A stretch of 50,010 nucleotides of DNA from positions 1-50,010 of the forward strand of contig JAUCEF010000020.1 in the NCBI GenBank assembly GCA_033558025.1, given 5' to 3'. This DNA is from Phytophthora sp. 'mugwort'. Its lineage: Eukaryota > Oomycota > Peronosporomycetes > Peronosporales > Peronosporaceae. The notes under the pieces are model-generated. The model searched no databases, was not told the DNA's origin, and saw only the letters and a program-made list of their open reading frames with translations. Both the position numbers and the translations under genes were made by a program. Positions 16,365 to 25,605 of the stretch are shown in pieces; position 1 is the first letter of the stretch; each line of letters opens with the position of its first letter.

Positions 16365-16778
16365 ATGAATAAAAATAAATATAATTTTAAAAATAAATTT
16401 AAAAAAAAAATAAATTTAAAAAAAAAAAATCCTTTAATTTTAACAAATTTACATATTACAGCAAATTTAAAAAATACTATTATAAGTTTAACAACTTATA
16501 AAGGAAATCTTTTAAAACAATGGTCTACAAAATCATTAAAAAAAACACGTTTTAAAAAAAATACACCATATAATGTTCAATTAATTGTATATAAAATTAA
16601 TAAATATCTTCAATTAAAAAAAATAAAAAAATTAAAAATTTATTTACATGGTACTGGTTTAGGTCGATATAATGTTTTAAAAAATATAAAAAATAAAAAA
16701 ATTAAAATAAAATATATTTTAGATAAAACAACAAAACCTTTTAATGGTTGTAGATTAAAAAAACAAAAAAGACGTTAA
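16365..16778 (+). CDS. rps11: ribosomal protein S11
   Basis: This small-subunit platform protein has 137 residues, preceded by a lysine-rich N-terminus. LHITANLKNTIISLTTYKGNLLKQWS (about 28-53) matches S11 -hI-asfnNTivtitD--Gn-l-w-S. The C-terminus KIKYILDKTTKPFNGCRLKKQKRR matches i--i-D-T--PhnGcRp-KkrR. It is 12 bp after rps13. Confidence 0.97.
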   Translation: MNKNKYNFKNKFKKKINLKKKNPLILTNLHITANLKNTIISLTTYKGNLLKQWSTKSLKKTRFKKNTPYNVQLIVYKINKYLQLKKIKKLKIYLHGTGLGRYNVLKNIKNKKIKIKYILDKTTKPFNGCRLKKQKRR

Positions 16779-16787
16779 TTTTAATAT

Positions 16788-16872
16788 GGATAGGTGATCG
16801 AGTGGTTTAAGGTGTCAGTCTTGAAAACTGAAGTATGTAATAATACCGTGGGTTCAAATCCCACTCTATCCT
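16788..16872 (+). tRNA. trnS(tga): tRNA-Ser (UGA)
   Basis: This is a type II cloverleaf of 85 nt with a long variable arm. The acceptor is ggatagg/tctatcc and the anticodon loop CTTGAAA. It reads UCN serine codons. It lies downstream of rps11 on the same strand. Confidence 0.95.
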
Positions 16873-16876
16873 TTAA

Positions 16877-16947
16877 AAGCTAGAGACGGATTCGAACCGT
16901 CATTAAAGGATTTGCAGTCCTTTACATTACCTTTATGTTATCTAGCC
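16877..16947 (-). tRNA. trnC(gca): tRNA-Cys (GCA)
   Basis: This is a 71-nt cloverleaf with acceptor ggctaga/tctagct and anticodon loop CTGCAAA on stem aagga/tcctt. It is on the minus strand between two plus-strand genes, so it must be made from the tatC-side transcript. Confidence 0.94.
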
Positions 16948-16964
16948 AAAATAAATTATATTAT

Positions 16965-17168
16965 ATGAATAAAAATAAAAAATTTTTTACCTATAAAAAT
17001 AAAATTATTTTAACAAATGGATCTTCTTTAAAAATAACATCTATTAAGTATTTAAAAAATTATCAATTAAATTTAAGAATTTTTAAAGAAACAGATATTA
17101 TTACAAATACAAATATCAATTTAAATAAAAGTAAATTAAATTTTATAAAAAAAAATAAATTAAATTAA
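16965..17168 (+). CDS. rpl31: probable ribosomal protein L31
   Basis: This is a small basic protein of 67 residues from ATG 16965. The upstream in-frame ATG at 16935 would overlap trnC and is rejected. The segment KNKIILTNGSSLKITSIKYLKN resembles the mitochondrial L31 core of stramenopiles (k-i-LtnGS--------k). The position just after rps13-rps11 supports a ribosomal identity. Its 3' end overlaps the convergent tatC by 9 nt. The call rests on weak similarity; another small ribosomal protein is possible. Confidence 0.55.
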   Translation: MNKNKKFFTYKNKIILTNGSSLKITSIKYLKNYQLNLRIFKETDIITNTNINLNKSKLNFIKKNKLN

Positions 17169-17903
17169 TTTATATTTATTTAAATATATTGAAATATAAA
17201 TAAATATTTCAAAAAAAAAAAAAAAGATAAAATAAATTAATATAAAATTAAATATATCTGGTGGTGTAATTAAAGCACTCAATAATATTATTTTTAAATA
17301 AAAGAATTTTCTTAAATTAATAATTATTTTAATTTTTAAAATATTATTTGATATAAAAAAAAATAAAGAAAAAAAATAAATAAATATTATAAATATATAA
17401 ATAAAAGAAGAAAAAATAAAATCAAAATAATTATCAATTTTTGGTTCAAAATAAATTGTTAAAAGATATAAATTTGAAAAATTTAAATTTAATAAAAAAT
17501 CCCAAATATGTGGAATAATATTAGTAAAAATAAATTTTATTATAAAAAAATTAAAAATTATAAAAAAAATATAAAATTTTATAAAAATAAAATTTTCAAA
17601 TTTATATAAACCTTTTGATAAAAAAAACCAAAATAATAAAAAACTTAATTGAATTGTTATAAAAGTTGTTATGAAAATTGCTATAAAAATATTAGTAATA
17701 AAAATTTCAGTAATATTAGTAAAAATAAAATATTTTAACATATTTTTATTAAGTAAATTATTAACTAATAAATATATTAATTGATCAGAAAAATAATATG
17801 AAATTATAAAAAGATAAAAAAAAGTGATTAAAAGTATAAAAAAATTATATTTTAATTCAAATAAATGTAATTGTAAATAAGTTATTATTTTTTTTTTTTT
17901 CAT
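17160..17903 (-). CDS. tatC: twin-arginine translocase subunit TatC (MttB/Ymf16)
   Basis: This is an inner-membrane component of a Tat-type protein export system; in mitochondria its usual cargo is thought to be folded proteins such as the Rieske protein. The protein has 247 residues with six very hydrophobic segments. The N-terminal HLFELKYNFFI (from H13) matches the TatC H-xEL---l signature. TPPDIFNFILIYFI (from T213) followed by FE at 231-232 matches the conserved TP-D----------P---lyE region. No tatA was found, which is normal for mtDNA-encoded TatC. The gene starts 18 bp from the divergent trnL. Confidence 0.92.
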   Translation of the reverse strand: MKKKKIITYLQLHLFELKYNFFILLITFFYLFIISYYFSDQLIYLLVNNLLNKNMLKYFIFTNITEIFITNIFIAIFITTFITIQLSFLLFWFFLSKGLYKFENFIFIKFYIFFIIFNFFIIKFIFTNIIPHIWDFLLNLNFSNLYLLTIYFEPKIDNYFDFIFSSFIYIFIIFIYFFSLFFFISNNILKIKIIINLRKFFYLKIILLSALITPPDIFNFILIYFIFFFFFEIFIYISIYLNKYKLI

Positions 17904-17921
17904 ATATTTAAAAAAATATTA

Positions 17922-18004
17922 GCCTACTTGGTGAAATTGGTAAACACGATAGATTTAAAATCTGTTCCCTTTTAGGGTTATTGGTTCAAGTCCAATAGTA
18001 GGTA
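17922..18004 (+). tRNA. trnL(taa): tRNA-Leu (UAA)
   Basis: This is a type II cloverleaf of 83 nt with acceptor gcctact/agtaggt, anticodon stem ataga/tctgt and loop TTTAAAA. It reads UUA/UUG, by far the commonest leucine codons here. Confidence 0.95.
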
Positions 18005-18012
18005 TTTTTATT

Positions 18013-18095
18013 ATCAAAGTGGTGAAATTGGTAAACACGTTACACTTAGGATGTAAAGCTTAAAAGCGTTAAGGGTTCAAATCCCTTCTTTGATA
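18013..18095 (+). tRNA. trnL(tag): tRNA-Leu (UAG)
   Basis: This is a type II cloverleaf of 83 nt with acceptor atcaaag/ctttgat, anticodon stem ttaca/tgtaa and loop CTTAGGA. It shares a near-identical D-arm (GTGAAATTGGTAAACAC) with the neighbouring trnL(taa), suggesting the two arose by duplication and anticodon change. It reads CUN. Confidence 0.95.
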
Positions 18096-18177
18096 TTACT
18101 ATAATAATATATTTTAAATAAAATATATCTTTTTAGTGAAAATAAATTTATATTTTATTTAATTTTTTATCATTAAA

Positions 18178-20184
18178 ATGATTAATATATATATTAACAA
18201 TATCGAATTAAAAGTTAATAAAAATTTAACAGTTTTACAAGCATGTAATAATTTTAAAATTCAAATCCCTAAATTCTGTTTTCAAGAGAATTTACAAATT
18301 GCCGGTAATTGTCGTATGTGTTTAGTTGAAATCGAAAATTCCCCTAAACCTGTAGCTTCATGTGCAATGCCTTTAATACCAAATATGAAAATATTTACTA
18401 ATACTCCTTTAGTACAAAAAGCACGTGAAAGTGTATTAGAATTTCTTTTAATAAATCATCCATTAGATTGTCCTATTTGTGATCAAGCGTCAGAATGTGA
18501 TTTACAAGATCAAACAATGATTTTTGGATCGGATCGTAGTCGTTTTTTTTTTAAAAAACGTGGCGTTGAAGATAAATATTGTGGTCCTTTTATTAAAACA
18601 ATTATGACAAGATGTATTCATTGTACACGTTGTGTACGTTTTGCTAATGAAATTTGTGGAATTGACGGTTTAGGTACAACAGGTCGTGGTAATAAAACTG
18701 AAATTAATTTTTATTCTTCAAATATTTTTAAATCCGAATTTTCTGGTAATTTAGTAGATTTATGTCCTGTTGGTGCATTAACTTCTAAACCCTATACTTT
18801 TAAAGCACGTTCTTGGGAATTAAAAAAAAAAGAGGGTATTGCTATTTTAGATAGTATTGGTTCAAATATTAAAATTGATATTTTTAATAATGAAATTATA
18901 CGTATTTTACCTAAAACTAATTTTAATATTAATAAAGAATGGATATCAGATAAAACAAGATATTTTTTTGATAGTTTAAAATATCAACGATTAAAATATC
19001 CATTATTAAAAGATAATCAAAACAATTTTCATAGGATTTCTTGGTTAGATGCTCTAAATATTATTAATAAAAAATTGATAATTACAGATAGTTTTAATGC
19101 TAAAAGTATTATTGGTGATTTAACTGATTTAGAATCTCTTTTTTTATTAAAAAAAAATTTAAATAAATTAGGAATTTCAAATGTAAATTATGAACAATTT
19201 TTAAAAAATCGACAAATTAAGATAAATTCTGATTTAGCTTCAAATTTTTTATTTAATAATACTTTAAAATCTATTGAAGAATCTGATGTTTGTTTAATAA
19301 TTGGTAGTGATATTCGTCAAGAAGGTTCTATTTTAAATATTCATTTAATTAATCGTTTAAAAAAAGGAAATTTTAAAATAGCATATATCGGTAATAAAAT
19401 TAATTTTACTTATCCAGTAAAACATTTAGGATTAACTTTTAAAACTTTAATAAATATTATTTTAGGAAAACATGTATTTTGTAAACAATTAAAAAAAGCA
19501 AAAAAACCTTTAATTATTATAGGTAGTAATATTTTAAATCAAAAAAATGGTTTTTTTTTATTATCAAAATTAAAAAATTTATCATTTATTAACCATAATA
19601 TTAATTTCTTTAATTTTCAAACTTCTTTAATTAATTTTTTTGAAATTACTTTTCCAAAATCATTAAATATGTTAAATAATTCAAAATTATATTATTTATT
19701 TAATACAAATTTACAAAATAAATTAAAAATAACTAAAAATAGTTTTGTTATTTATCAAGGACATCATTTTACTAAAGATGCTCAAAATTCAAATCTAATT
19801 TTACCTGGATTAACTTTTTTAGAAAAAAATGGAATGTATATTAATTTAGAAGGTTTTATTCAAAAAAATGAACAAATTTTAAATGTAAATATAGAACAAC
19901 GTAAAGATTCTATAATTTATAGAAATCTTTATAAATTTTTATTAAATAAAAATCAATCTAAATCAGAAGCTTTTTTAAAAATTAAAGATATTTTACCTTA
20001 TTTATTAAAAAAAAAAATAAAAATTATTTATAATTTTAGTTTTAATAAAAAATTTTTAAAAATTAATATTAATTTTTTAGATTCATTAATTAAAAATAAT
20101 TATTATACAAATATATTAGAACAATATTCAAAAATATTGATTAATTCTAATAAAATTTTCAAAAATCAATCAAAATTATTATGA
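18178..20184 (+). CDS. nad11: NADH dehydrogenase subunit 11 (complex I 75-kDa/NuoG)
   Basis: This is the peripheral-arm iron-sulfur subunit of complex I. It has 668 residues, so it keeps both the N-terminal FeS part and the molybdopterin-like C-terminal domain that many mtDNAs lose. The [2Fe-2S] ligands are C34, C45, C48 and C62. The N5 cluster is H94, C98, C101 and C107. The next [4Fe-4S] cluster is C146, C149, C152 and C196. The TGA stop overlaps the nad1 ATG (ATGA), showing TGA is a stop here. From codon 146 onward the gene lies inside the left arm of the palindrome. Confidence 0.98.
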   Translation: MINIYINNIELKVNKNLTVLQACNNFKIQIPKFCFQENLQIAGNCRMCLVEIENSPKPVASCAMPLIPNMKIFTNTPLVQKARESVLEFLLINHPLDCPICDQASECDLQDQTMIFGSDRSRFFFKKRGVEDKYCGPFIKTIMTRCIHCTRCVRFANEICGIDGLGTTGRGNKTEINFYSSNIFKSEFSGNLVDLCPVGALTSKPYTFKARSWELKKKEGIAILDSIGSNIKIDIFNNEIIRILPKTNFNINKEWISDKTRYFFDSLKYQRLKYPLLKDNQNNFHRISWLDALNIINKKLIITDSFNAKSIIGDLTDLESLFLLKKNLNKLGISNVNYEQFLKNRQIKINSDLASNFLFNNTLKSIEESDVCLIIGSDIRQEGSILNIHLINRLKKGNFKIAYIGNKINFTYPVKHLGLTFKTLINIILGKHVFCKQLKKAKKPLIIIGSNILNQKNGFFLLSKLKNLSFINHNINFFNFQTSLINFFEITFPKSLNMLNNSKLYYLFNTNLQNKLKITKNSFVIYQGHHFTKDAQNSNLILPGLTFLEKNGMYINLEGFIQKNEQILNVNIEQRKDSIIYRNLYKFLLNKNQSKSEAFLKIKDILPYLLKKKIKIIYNFSFNKKFLKININFLDSLIKNNYYTNILEQYSKILINSNKIFKNQSKLL

Positions 20185-21160
20185 TATACACAATTTTAAA
20201 ATTTTTAATTTTCATATTACCTTTATTAATTGCTGTGGCTTATTTTACTTTAGTTGAACGTAAAATATTAGCTTCTATTCAAAGAAGAAGAGGACCTAAT
20301 GTTGTAGGTACTTTTGGATTATTACAACCATTAGCTGATGGTCTTAAATTATTCGTAAAAGAAACAATTTTACCAAGTAATGCTGATGTAATTTTATTTA
20401 TATTTGCACCTATTTTAGCTTTTTTTTTAAGTCTATTAAGTTGGACAATAATACCTTTAGGTTTTGGTATGTTTTTTACTGAATTAAATATTGGTATTTT
20501 ATATTTAATAGCAATTTCATCTTTAGGTGTATACGGTGTTATTATAGGTGGTTGGTCAAGTAATTCTAAATATTCGTTTTTAGGGGCTTTAAGATCAACA
20601 GCACAAATGATTTCATATGAATTAACTATTGGGTTTTCAATTCTTTCAGTAATTGTTTGTGCAAAATCTTTAAATTTAATTTCTTTATTTGGGCACAAAA
20701 AACGGTATGGTATTGTTTTCCTCTTTTTCCTATTTTTATAATTTTTTTTATATCTTGTTTAGCAGAAACAAATCGACATCCCTTTGATTTACCTGAAGCT
20801 GAAGCTGAATTAGTTTCAGGTTATAATGTAGAATATTCTGCAATGGGTTTTGCATTATTTTTTTTAGGTGAATATGCTAATATGTTATTAATGAGTAGTT
20901 TAACTACGATTTTATTTTTAGGTGGTTGGTTAGCACCTTTCCCTTTTAGTATAAATTGTATTAATTTTTTACCCGGATCTTTTTGGTTTAGTATTAAAAT
21001 TTGTTTTTTTGTTGTTTTATTTGTAGTTGCTCGAGCTATTTTACCTCGATATCGTTATGACCAATTAATGCGTTTAGGTTGGAAAGTATTTCTACCTTTT
21101 TCATTATCCTGGTTTTTATATACTGCAAGTATTTTAATAAGTTTTAATTGGTTAATTTAA
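20181..21160 (+). pseudogene. nad1: NADH dehydrogenase subunit 1, frameshifted copy in left arm
   Basis: This is the membrane-arm, quinone-site subunit of complex I. This copy reads normally to about residue 168 (LNLIS), then shifts because one base is missing after 20684 compared with the right arm. The shifted frame stops at 20741, while the rest of the subunit continues in another frame to 21160. The right-arm copy (21827-22807) is intact at 326 residues. As organellar inverted repeats are normally kept identical, a sequencing or consensus error is the simplest explanation; a real decaying copy is less likely. Confidence 0.85.
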
Positions 21161-21162
21161 TT

Positions 21163-21465
21163 ATGAATATTTTAAATCATTTTATTTTTACTTTTTTTTT
21201 ATTCTGTCTTGGATTATTTGGTATAATTTTAAATAGACAGAATATTATTATTATTTTAATGTCTATTGAATTATTATTATTATCAATTAATTTAAATTTT
21301 ATTTATTTTGCAGTTTTAATTGATGATATAATAGGACAAGTTTTTTCTTTATTAATTTTAACAGTAGCTGCAGCAGAATCAGCTATTGGATTAGCTATTA
21401 TGATTATTTTCTTTAAATTATATGGAGATATTTCAATTTATAAAATAAATTTATTATCATTATAA
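21163..21465 (+). CDS. nad4L: NADH dehydrogenase subunit 4L (left-arm copy)
   Basis: This is a small complex I membrane subunit of 100 residues with three membrane helices. It has the conserved glutamate-containing SIELLLLSINLNFI (about 36-49) and AESAIGLAIMI (about 75-85). The start is ATG 21163, 2 bp after the nad1 stop; an upstream TTG would overlap nad1 and is rejected. It is identical to the right-arm copy at 21522-21824 and ends 28 bp from the palindrome centre. Confidence 0.96.
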   Translation: MNILNHFIFTFFLFCLGLFGIILNRQNIIIILMSIELLLLSINLNFIYFAVLIDDIIGQVFSLLILTVAAAESAIGLAIMIIFFKLYGDISIYKINLLSL

Positions 21466-21521
21466 TAAATTTATTTTCTTTAAATTGAATATCGATATTC
21501 AATTTAAAGAAAATAAATTTA

Positions 21522-21824
21522 TTATAATGATAATAAATTTATTTTATAAATTGAAATATCTCCATATAATTTAAAGAAAATAATCATAATAGCTAATCCA
21601 ATAGCTGATTCTGCTGCAGCTACTGTTAAAATTAATAAAGAAAAAACTTGTCCTATTATATCATCAATTAAAACTGCAAAATAAATAAAATTTAAATTAA
21701 TTGATAATAATAATAATTCAATAGACATTAAAATAATAATAATATTCTGTCTATTTAAAATTATACCAAATAATCCAAGACAGAATAAAAAAAAAGTAAA
21801 AATAAAATGATTTAAAATATTCAT
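21522..21824 (-). CDS. nad4L: NADH dehydrogenase subunit 4L (right-arm copy)
   Basis: This is an exact inverted copy of 21163-21465, 100 residues. The genes of this arm lie downstream of cob on the minus strand, so they could be transcribed by read-through from the nad2-to-cob unit. If the palindrome is an artefact, this is not a separate gene. Confidence 0.93.
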   Translation of the reverse strand: MNILNHFIFTFFLFCLGLFGIILNRQNIIIILMSIELLLLSINLNFIYFAVLIDDIIGQVFSLLILTVAAAESAIGLAIMIIFFKLYGDISIYKINLLSL

Positions 21825-21826
21825 AA

Positions 21827-22807
21827 TTAAATTAACCAATTAAAACTTATTAAAATACTTGCAGTATATAAAAACCAGGATAATGAAAAAGGTAGAAATA
21901 CTTTCCAACCTAAACGCATTAATTGGTCATAACGATATCGAGGTAAAATAGCTCGAGCAACTACAAATAAAACAACAAAAAAACAAATTTTAATACTAAA
22001 CCAAAAAGATCCGGGTAAAAAATTAATACAATTTATACTAAAAGGGAAAGGTGCTAACCAACCACCTAAAAATAAAATCGTAGTTAAACTACTCATTAAT
22101 AACATATTAGCATATTCACCTAAAAAAAATAATGCAAAACCCATTGCAGAATATTCTACATTATAACCTGAAACTAATTCAGCTTCAGCTTCAGGTAAAT
22201 CAAAGGGATGTCGATTTGTTTCTGCTAAACAAGATATAAAAAAAATTATAAAAATAGGAAAAAGAGGAAAACAATACCATACCGTTTTTTGTGCCCAAAT
22301 AATAGAAATTAAATTTAAAGATTTTGCACAAACAATTACTGAAAGAATTGAAAACCCAATAGTTAATTCATATGAAATCATTTGTGCTGTTGATCTTAAA
22401 GCCCCTAAAAACGAATATTTAGAATTACTTGACCAACCACCTATAATAACACCGTATACACCTAAAGATGAAATTGCTATTAAATATAAAATACCAATAT
22501 TTAATTCAGTAAAAAACATACCAAAACCTAAAGGTATTATTGTCCAACTTAATAGACTTAAAAAAAAAGCTAAAATAGGTGCAAATATAAATAAAATTAC
22601 ATCAGCATTACTTGGTAAAATTGTTTCTTTTACGAATAATTTAAGACCATCAGCTAATGGTTGTAATAATCCAAAAGTACCTACAACATTAGGTCCTCTT
22701 CTTCTTTGAATAGAAGCTAATATTTTACGTTCAACTAAAGTAAAATAAGCCACAGCAATTAATAAAGGTAATATGAAAATTAAAAATTTTAAAATTGTGT
22801 ATATCAT
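21827..22807 (-). CDS. nad1: NADH dehydrogenase subunit 1 (intact, right-arm copy)
   Basis: ND1 is the membrane subunit that helps form the ubiquinone site of complex I. The full protein has 326 residues. It has about eight membrane helices and the diagnostic [18 protein letters not shown] (from about residue 25), [14 protein letters not shown], the quinone-site loop [25 protein letters not shown] (about 198-222) and [18 protein letters not shown] near the C-terminus. Base 22303 is the one missing from the left arm. The gene overlaps the nad11 fragment's stop by 4 nt, as in the left arm. Confidence 0.97.
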   Translation of the reverse strand: MIYTILKFLIFILPLLIAVAYFTLVERKILASIQRRRGPNVVGTFGLLQPLADGLKLFVKETILPSNADVILFIFAPILAFFLSLLSWTIIPLGFGMFFTELNIGILYLIAISSLGVYGVIIGGWSSNSKYSFLGALRSTAQMISYELTIGFSILSVIVCAKSLNLISIIWAQKTVWYCFPLFPIFIIFFISCLAETNRHPFDLPEAEAELVSGYNVEYSAMGFALFFLGEYANMLLMSSLTTILFLGGWLAPFPFSINCINFLPGSFWFSIKICFFVVLFVVARAILPRYRYDQLMRLGWKVFLPFSLSWFLYTASILISFNWLI

Positions 22808-24375
22808 AATAATTTTGATTGATTTTTGAAAATTTTATTAGAATTAATCAATATTTTTGAATATTGTTCTAATATATTTGTATAATAATTATTTTTAATT
22901 AATGAATCTAAAAAATTAATATTAATTTTTAAAAATTTTTTATTAAAACTAAAATTATAAATAATTTTTATTTTTTTTTTTAATAAATAAGGTAAAATAT
23001 CTTTAATTTTTAAAAAAGCTTCTGATTTAGATTGATTTTTATTTAATAAAAATTTATAAAGATTTCTATAAATTATAGAATCTTTACGTTGTTCTATATT
23101 TACATTTAAAATTTGTTCATTTTTTTGAATAAAACCTTCTAAATTAATATACATTCCATTTTTTTCTAAAAAAGTTAATCCAGGTAAAATTAGATTTGAA
23201 TTTTGAGCATCTTTAGTAAAATGATGTCCTTGATAAATAACAAAACTATTTTTAGTTATTTTTAATTTATTTTGTAAATTTGTATTAAATAAATAATATA
23301 ATTTTGAATTATTTAACATATTTAATGATTTTGGAAAAGTAATTTCAAAAAAATTAATTAAAGAAGTTTGAAAATTAAAGAAATTAATATTATGGTTAAT
23401 AAATGATAAATTTTTTAATTTTGATAATAAAAAAAAACCATTTTTTTGATTTAAAATATTACTACCTATAATAATTAAAGGTTTTTTTGCTTTTTTTAAT
23501 TGTTTACAAAATACATGTTTTCCTAAAATAATATTTATTAAAGTTTTAAAAGTTAATCCTAAATGTTTTACTGGATAAGTAAAATTAATTTTATTACCGA
23601 TATATGCTATTTTAAAATTTCCTTTTTTTAAACGATTAATTAAATGAATATTTAAAATAGAACCTTCTTGACGAATATCACTACCAATTATTAAACAAAC
23701 ATCAGATTCTTCAATAGATTTTAAAGTATTATTAAATAAAAAATTTGAAGCTAAATCAGAATTTATCTTAATTTGTCGATTTTTTAAAAATTGTTCATAA
23801 TTTACATTTGAAATTCCTAATTTATTTAAATTTTTTTTTAATAAAAAAAGAGATTCTAAATCAGTTAAATCACCAATAATACTTTTAGCATTAAAACTAT
23901 CTGTAATTATCAATTTTTTATTAATAATATTTAGAGCATCTAACCAAGAAATCCTATGAAAATTGTTTTGATTATCTTTTAATAATGGATATTTTAATCG
24001 TTGATATTTTAAACTATCAAAAAAATATCTTGTTTTATCTGATATCCATTCTTTATTAATATTAAAATTAGTTTTAGGTAAAATACGTATAATTTCATTA
24101 TTAAAAATATCAATTTTAATATTTGAACCAATACTATCTAAAATAGCAATACCCTCTTTTTTTTTTAATTCCCAAGAACGTGCTTTAAAAGTATAGGGTT
24201 TAGAAGTTAATGCACCAACAGGACATAAATCTACTAAATTACCAGAAAATTCGGATTTAAAAATATTTGAAGAATAAAAATTAATTTCAGTTTTATTACC
24301 ACGACCTGTTGTACCTAAACCGTCAATTCCACAAATTTCATTAGCAAAACGTACACAACGTGTACAATGAATACA
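22804..24375 (-). pseudogene. nad11: 5'-truncated nad11 fragment in right arm
   Basis: This encodes nad11 residues 146-668 in frame, without stops. The first 145 codons, with the [2Fe-2S] and N5 cluster ligands, are absent, replaced by the cob 3' end. No ATG, GTG or TTG occurs in frame until codon TTG at 23913, so only the molybdopterin-like domain could be made, if anything. It is a by-product of the inverted-repeat boundary. Confidence 0.93.
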
Positions 24376-24382
24376 ATTTAAA

Positions 24383-25558
24383 TTATTTATTTTTATTTAT
24401 TAAAGATTTTTTATTAATATTATAACGTACTAAATAAGTTTCTAATTTACCTAAAAATGGTATAATTATTATAAAAAAAAAAAAATAATAAATCATACTT
24501 ATAATACCAATTTCAGTATAAGGATATTCAACTGGACATTGTCCAACCCAACCTAATAATAAAAAAGCTATAACTAATAACCAATAACAAATTTTAAATA
24601 TAGGTCTAAAAGCTGTACTTCTAATTTCAGATGAATTTGTAAAAGGTATTGTTAATAAAATAAGTAATGAACCAAACATAGCTATAACACCGCCAATTTT
24701 ATTAGGAATAGATCTTAAAATTGCATAAAACGGTAAAAAATACCATTCTGGTACGATATGTAAAGGTGTTTTCATTGGATTTGCTTCAATATAATTATCG
24801 GGATGACCTAATGTATTAGGATAAAAAAAAATAAAAATAAAGAAAATCAAAAATAAGATCATTAATCCAAATAAATCTTTAGTATAAAAATATGGATAAA
24901 AAGGTATATTTTCATTTTTTAATGTAATACCTAAAGGATTATTTGAACCAACTTCATGTAATAAAATTAAATGTATCAATACGGCACCCACAATTATAAA
25001 AGGTAATGTAAAATGTAAACTAAAAAAACGATTTAATGTTGGATTATCAACAGCAAATCCGCCCCAAAGCCAATCAACAATATCTTTTCCTATTAAGGGT
25101 ATTGCAGAAAATAAATTAGTAATAACAGTTGCACCCCAAAAACTCATTTGTCCCCAAGGTAAAACATAACCCATAAAAGCTGTAGCCATCATTAAAATAA
25201 AAATAATTACACCAGAAGACCATATAGCTTCTCTTGGTGTGATATAAGAACCATAATATAAACCACGAAAAATATGAATATATACAACAATAAAAAAAAA
25301 AGATGCTCCATTTGCATGTGTATATCTAATTAACCAACCATTATTTACATCTCTCATAATATGTTCAACACTATTAAAAGCTAAATCAATATGTGGAGTA
25401 TAATGCATTGCTAAAAAAATACCTGTTAAAATTTGTATTACTAACATAATACCAGCTAACGAACCGAATCCAAAAAAATAATTTAAATTAATAGGTGTAG
25501 GATAATCTATTAAATGATTATTAAGAATCGCAAATAATGATTTTTTATTCCATCTCAT
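24383..25558 (-). CDS. cob: cytochrome b
   Basis: This is the central membrane subunit of the bc1 complex. It has 391 residues from ATG 25558 ([20 protein letters not shown]); a TTG 30 nt upstream is rejected because the canonical N-terminus begins at this ATG. The haem ligands H81/H182 and H95/H196 keep the usual spacing. [19 protein letters not shown] (about 130-148) and the Qo-site [18 protein letters not shown] are present. It has no intron. It is followed after 7 bp by the right arm of the palindrome. Confidence 0.98.
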   Translation of the reverse strand: MRWNKKSLFAILNNHLIDYPTPINLNYFFGFGSLAGIMLVIQILTGIFLAMHYTPHIDLAFNSVEHIMRDVNNGWLIRYTHANGASFFFIVVYIHIFRGLYYGSYITPREAIWSSGVIIFILMMATAFMGYVLPWGQMSFWGATVITNLFSAIPLIGKDIVDWLWGGFAVDNPTLNRFFSLHFTLPFIIVGAVLIHLILLHEVGSNNPLGITLKNENIPFYPYFYTKDLFGLMILFLIFFIFIFFYPNTLGHPDNYIEANPMKTPLHIVPEWYFLPFYAILRSIPNKIGGVIAMFGSLLILLTIPFTNSSEIRSTAFRPIFKICYWLLVIAFLLLGWVGQCPVEYPYTEIGIISMIYYFFFFIIIIPFLGKLETYLVRYNINKKSLINKNK

Positions 25559-25605
25559 AATATGAAATGAAAAATTACCTAAAAGCAAAAATAATTAATA
25601 AAATA

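Larger units (their letters stand above)
18613..21493. repeat. left arm of 2.88-kb zero-spacer inverted repeat
   Basis: The arm contains nad11 codons 146-668, nad1 and nad4L, and is reverse-complementary to 21494-24375. Similarity ends abruptly inside nad11 at 18613. The only arm difference I found is one base missing in this arm after 20684. The centre lies in GAATATCGATATTC (21487-21500). Confidence 0.95.
21494..24375. repeat. right arm of 2.88-kb zero-spacer inverted repeat
   Basis: This is the inverted copy of 18613-21493, holding nad4L, intact nad1 and a 5'-truncated nad11. It ends 7 bp short of the cob stop codon. There is no unique spacer between the arms, which makes the whole 18613-24375 block one palindrome. 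Confidence 0.95.

Noticed and set aside
16935..16964. Longer start for the rpl31-like ORF
   Set aside because: The first ten codons overlap trnC on the opposite strand, and ATG 16965 gives the expected small protein.
20279..20698. Minus-strand 139-codon ORF inside nad1
   Set aside because: Antisense shadow of the conserved nad1 coding region.
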